Positions 6,859 through 8,310 of a stretch of DNA of 8,310 bases are shown here, piece after piece (the first letter of the stretch is position 1; each line of letters begins with the position of its first letter). A program made the position numbers and the translations under genes. The notes under the pieces are model-generated. The model searched no databases. It had not been told where the DNA came from and worked only from the letters and a program-made list of their open reading frames with translations. Source of the DNA: an uncultured Eubacteriales bacterium (GTDB lineage: Bacteria > Bacillota_A > Clostridia > Christensenellales > Aristaeellaceae); assembly GCA_900321945.1 (NCBI GenBank), contig ONXY01000062.1, positions 1 to 8,310 on the forward strand, read 5' to 3'.

Positions 6859-6898
6859 ACAGCGGAAGAGCCCCTCCTCAGAGGGGCTCTTCCGCTGT
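6859..6898. terminator. perfect 18-bp hairpin between convergent genes, probable shared terminator
   Basis: Bases 6859-6876 and 6881-6898 are exact reverse complements around the loop CTCA, and the stem can extend by a G-U and an A-U pair. It begins 17 bases after the glucokinase stop and ends 15 bases before the end of the oppositely oriented aminopeptidase gene, so both transcripts would form it. Neither direction has a long U tract: the plus strand continues TTCCG and the minus strand continues CTGTGGAAAAAG. Its position and stem strength suggest termination or 3' end protection. Confidence 0.7.
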
Positions 6899-6913
6899 TT
6901 CCGAACCAGGTTA

Positions 6914-8296
6914 TCAGGCCTCGAGCATGAACGCGGTGTACGCCTTCACGGCCTCGTAAAGATCCGCCTTGCTGATAATCTCCATGGGAGCGTGCATACT
7001 CAGCACGGCCACGCCGCTGTCGACGACTTCCATGCCGTACAGCGCGCAGATATAGGCGATGGTTCCGCCGCCTCCTGCGTCCACCTTCCCGAGTTCCGCC
7101 GTCTGCCACTGAACGCCGTTTCTGTCCATGATTGCGCGAAGCCTGCCCAGAAATTCGGCGTTCGCGTCGTTGGATCCGCTCTTTCCGCGGCTGCCCGTAT
7201 ACTTGTTATAGCATACGCCGCGTCCCAGGAAGGCCGCGTTCTTTTTGTCAAAAACGGAAGCGTAGAGGGGATCGAATCCCGCGCTGACGTCGCAGGACAG
7301 CATTCTGCTGTTCCGGAGCACACGCCGGACCTTCAGCCCGCTGTATCCGCCCGTCAGCTCCAGGATCTCGGCCACAGCGTCCTCCAGATAACGGGCCCTC
7401 ATGCCGGTGGCTCCGACGCTGCCGATTTCCTCCTTGTCCACAAACATACCGCAGCAGGTCGTTTCCGGAACGTCCGGCAGCGCTTCGACCGCTTTCAGTT
7501 CCGCGAAACCGCAGACCCGATCGTCGTGCCCGTATCCCAGAATCATGCTCCGGTCCAGGCCGAAATCCCTGGCCTTCCCCGCGGGAACCGCCTCGATTTC
7601 CGCGGAGAGGAAATCCTCCTCCTCCAGACCGTACTTCTCCCGGAGGATCCGGAGAAGCGTGGCTTTGACCGCTTCCTTTTCCTCGTCCTCAGCAGGGCGT
7701 CCCGCCATGATCAGATCAAGGTTTTCTCCCGTTACCCCTTCGGAAAGCTTCTTGTCCATCTGATCATGCGCCAGGTGAATCAGCAGGTCGCTGATTCCCA
7801 CCACGGGATCGTTCTCATCCTCTCCGATCACGATCCTGACTGTTTCGCCGTTCTTCTTTACAACCGTCCCGTGAAGAGCCAGCTCCCGCGCCACCCACTG
7901 ATATTTCTTGATCCCGCCGTAATAATGCGTGTCCGCGTAAGCCAGGTCGCTCTCCTCATATACGGGATTCTGTTTCAGGTCAAGCCTCGGGGAATCGATA
8001 TGCGCTCCGACGATGTTCATTCCGTTCTCAAGAGGCTTTTTTCCGATGTGGAAGCTGAGCACGGCCTTTCCCATCCGGCAGACGTAAACCCTGTCCCCCG
8101 GTTTCAGGACGCGGCGGTCCGAAACCGCCTGATCCAGGGATATGTAGCCGAGCGCTTCAAGCCTCTGAACCAGCGCTTCAGCCCATTCCCTCTCTGTTTT
8201 GCAGGCGGTGAGCATTTTCTTGTACTCTTCACCGAGAGCTGAGACCCTGTTCAGGTCTTCCTCCCTGTACATTTTCCAGGCATTTGGTCTTTCCAT
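6914..8296 (-). CDS. M18 family metallo-aminopeptidase (aspartyl aminopeptidase family)
   Basis: This cytoplasmic dinuclear zinc exopeptidase (460 aa, normal for bacterial M18 enzymes) removes N-terminal residues from peptides. Family members form large tetrahedral dodecamers and often prefer acidic or hydrophobic residues. The metal and catalytic residues are in order: H99-I-D101, D258 in GHDDR (bridging aspartate), E289-E290 in DKEEIGSVGATG (general base and ligand), D336 in CDVSAGFDP, and H435 in SMHAPMEI. The conserved glycine run GGGGT is at 408-412. The ATG (complement of 8294-8296) has GGGAGG eight bases upstream on the minus strand, so the N-terminus is complete. Its promoter lies outside the window. 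It has no evident functional link to the converging sugar operon. Substrate preference cannot be read here. Confidence 0.95.
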   Translation of the reverse strand: MERPNAWKMYREEDLNRVSALGEEYKKMLTACKTEREWAEALVQRLEALGYISLDQAVSDRRVLKPGDRVYVCRMGKAVLSFHIGKKPLENGMNIVGAHIDSPRLDLKQNPVYEESDLAYADTHYYGGIKKYQWVARELALHGTVVKKNGETVRIVIGEDENDPVVGISDLLIHLAHDQMDKKLSEGVTGENLDLIMAGRPAEDEEKEAVKATLLRILREKYGLEEEDFLSAEIEAVPAGKARDFGLDRSMILGYGHDDRVCGFAELKAVEALPDVPETTCCGMFVDKEEIGSVGATGMRARYLEDAVAEILELTGGYSGLKVRRVLRNSRMLSCDVSAGFDPLYASVFDKKNAAFLGRGVCYNKYTGSRGKSGSNDANAEFLGRLRAIMDRNGVQWQTAELGKVDAGGGGTIAYICALYGMEVVDSGVAVLSMHAPMEIISKADLYEAVKAYTAFMLEA

Positions 8297-8304
8297 TTTC
8301 CGAT

Positions 8305-8310
8305 CCTCCC
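8305..8310 (-). promoter_or_regulatory. ribosome binding site of the M18 aminopeptidase
   Basis: On the minus strand, GGGAGG is followed by eight bases and the ATG at 8296. This is a strong Shine-Dalgarno at good spacing and confirms that the aminopeptidase start is inside the window. Confidence 0.85.

Noticed and set aside
6992..8242. A 416-codon open frame on the plus strand opposite the M18 aminopeptidase
   Set aside because: The minus-strand gene carries every M18 metal ligand and a good ribosome binding site. The plus-strand product has no recognisable domain and is a compositional shadow.
1..8310. CRISPR arrays, insertion sequences, attachment sites, tRNA genes, toxin-antitoxin or defence genes
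   Set aside because: No direct repeat arrays, transposase or integrase-like proteins, tRNA cloverleafs or foreign-looking segments were seen. All supported genes are metabolic or envelope housekeeping types.

Overview
The window looks like a stretch of chromosome from a Gram-positive, probably clostridial (Firmicutes/Bacillota) bacterium with a GC-rich genome. Four things point that way: strong AAGGAGGT-type ribosome binding sites, a full-length HPr kinase/phosphorylase, a zinc-motif ROK glucokinase, and an S11 D-Ala-D-Ala carboxypeptidase next to undecaprenyl-diphosphatase. The exact taxon cannot be read from this sequence. All the genes look intact and of chromosomal housekeeping type. There is no sign of a phage, IS element, CRISPR array, tRNA or rRNA, and no gene-free stretch longer than about 115 bases.

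Layout. (1) 30-2491 (+): a cell-envelope unit with a predicted promoter, uppP (90-938), and a D-alanyl-D-alanine carboxypeptidase (988-2448, best read from a TTG start), ending in a small GC hairpin with a T run. (2) 2495-6841 (+): a carbohydrate-phosphorylation and carbon-signalling operon with its own extended -10 promoter. It encodes an FGGY sugar kinase, a Cof-type HAD phosphatase, HPr kinase/phosphorylase (hprK, TTG start) and a ROK glucokinase. All three internal junctions are 4-base stop/start overlaps (ATGA, TTGA, ATGA). (3) 6859-6898: a perfect 18-bp hairpin between converging genes. (4) 6914-8296 (-): an M18 metallo-aminopeptidase, complete, with its ribosome binding site at the window edge.

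How the genes work together. UppP regenerates the lipid carrier undecaprenyl phosphate, and the carboxypeptidase trims peptidoglycan stem peptides, so unit 1 serves wall synthesis. In unit 2, glucokinase and the FGGY kinase bring sugars into phosphorylated metabolism and the HAD enzyme may dephosphorylate a sugar phosphate. HprK reads glycolytic status and sets HPr-Ser phosphorylation, the catabolite repression signal. I did not find a convincing undescribed system. The points most worth a second look are the tightly coupled four-gene cassette, the Glu-for-Asp change in the FGGY kinase's first phosphate motif, the unusual membrane anchor of the carboxypeptidase, and the shared hairpin that lacks a U tract.
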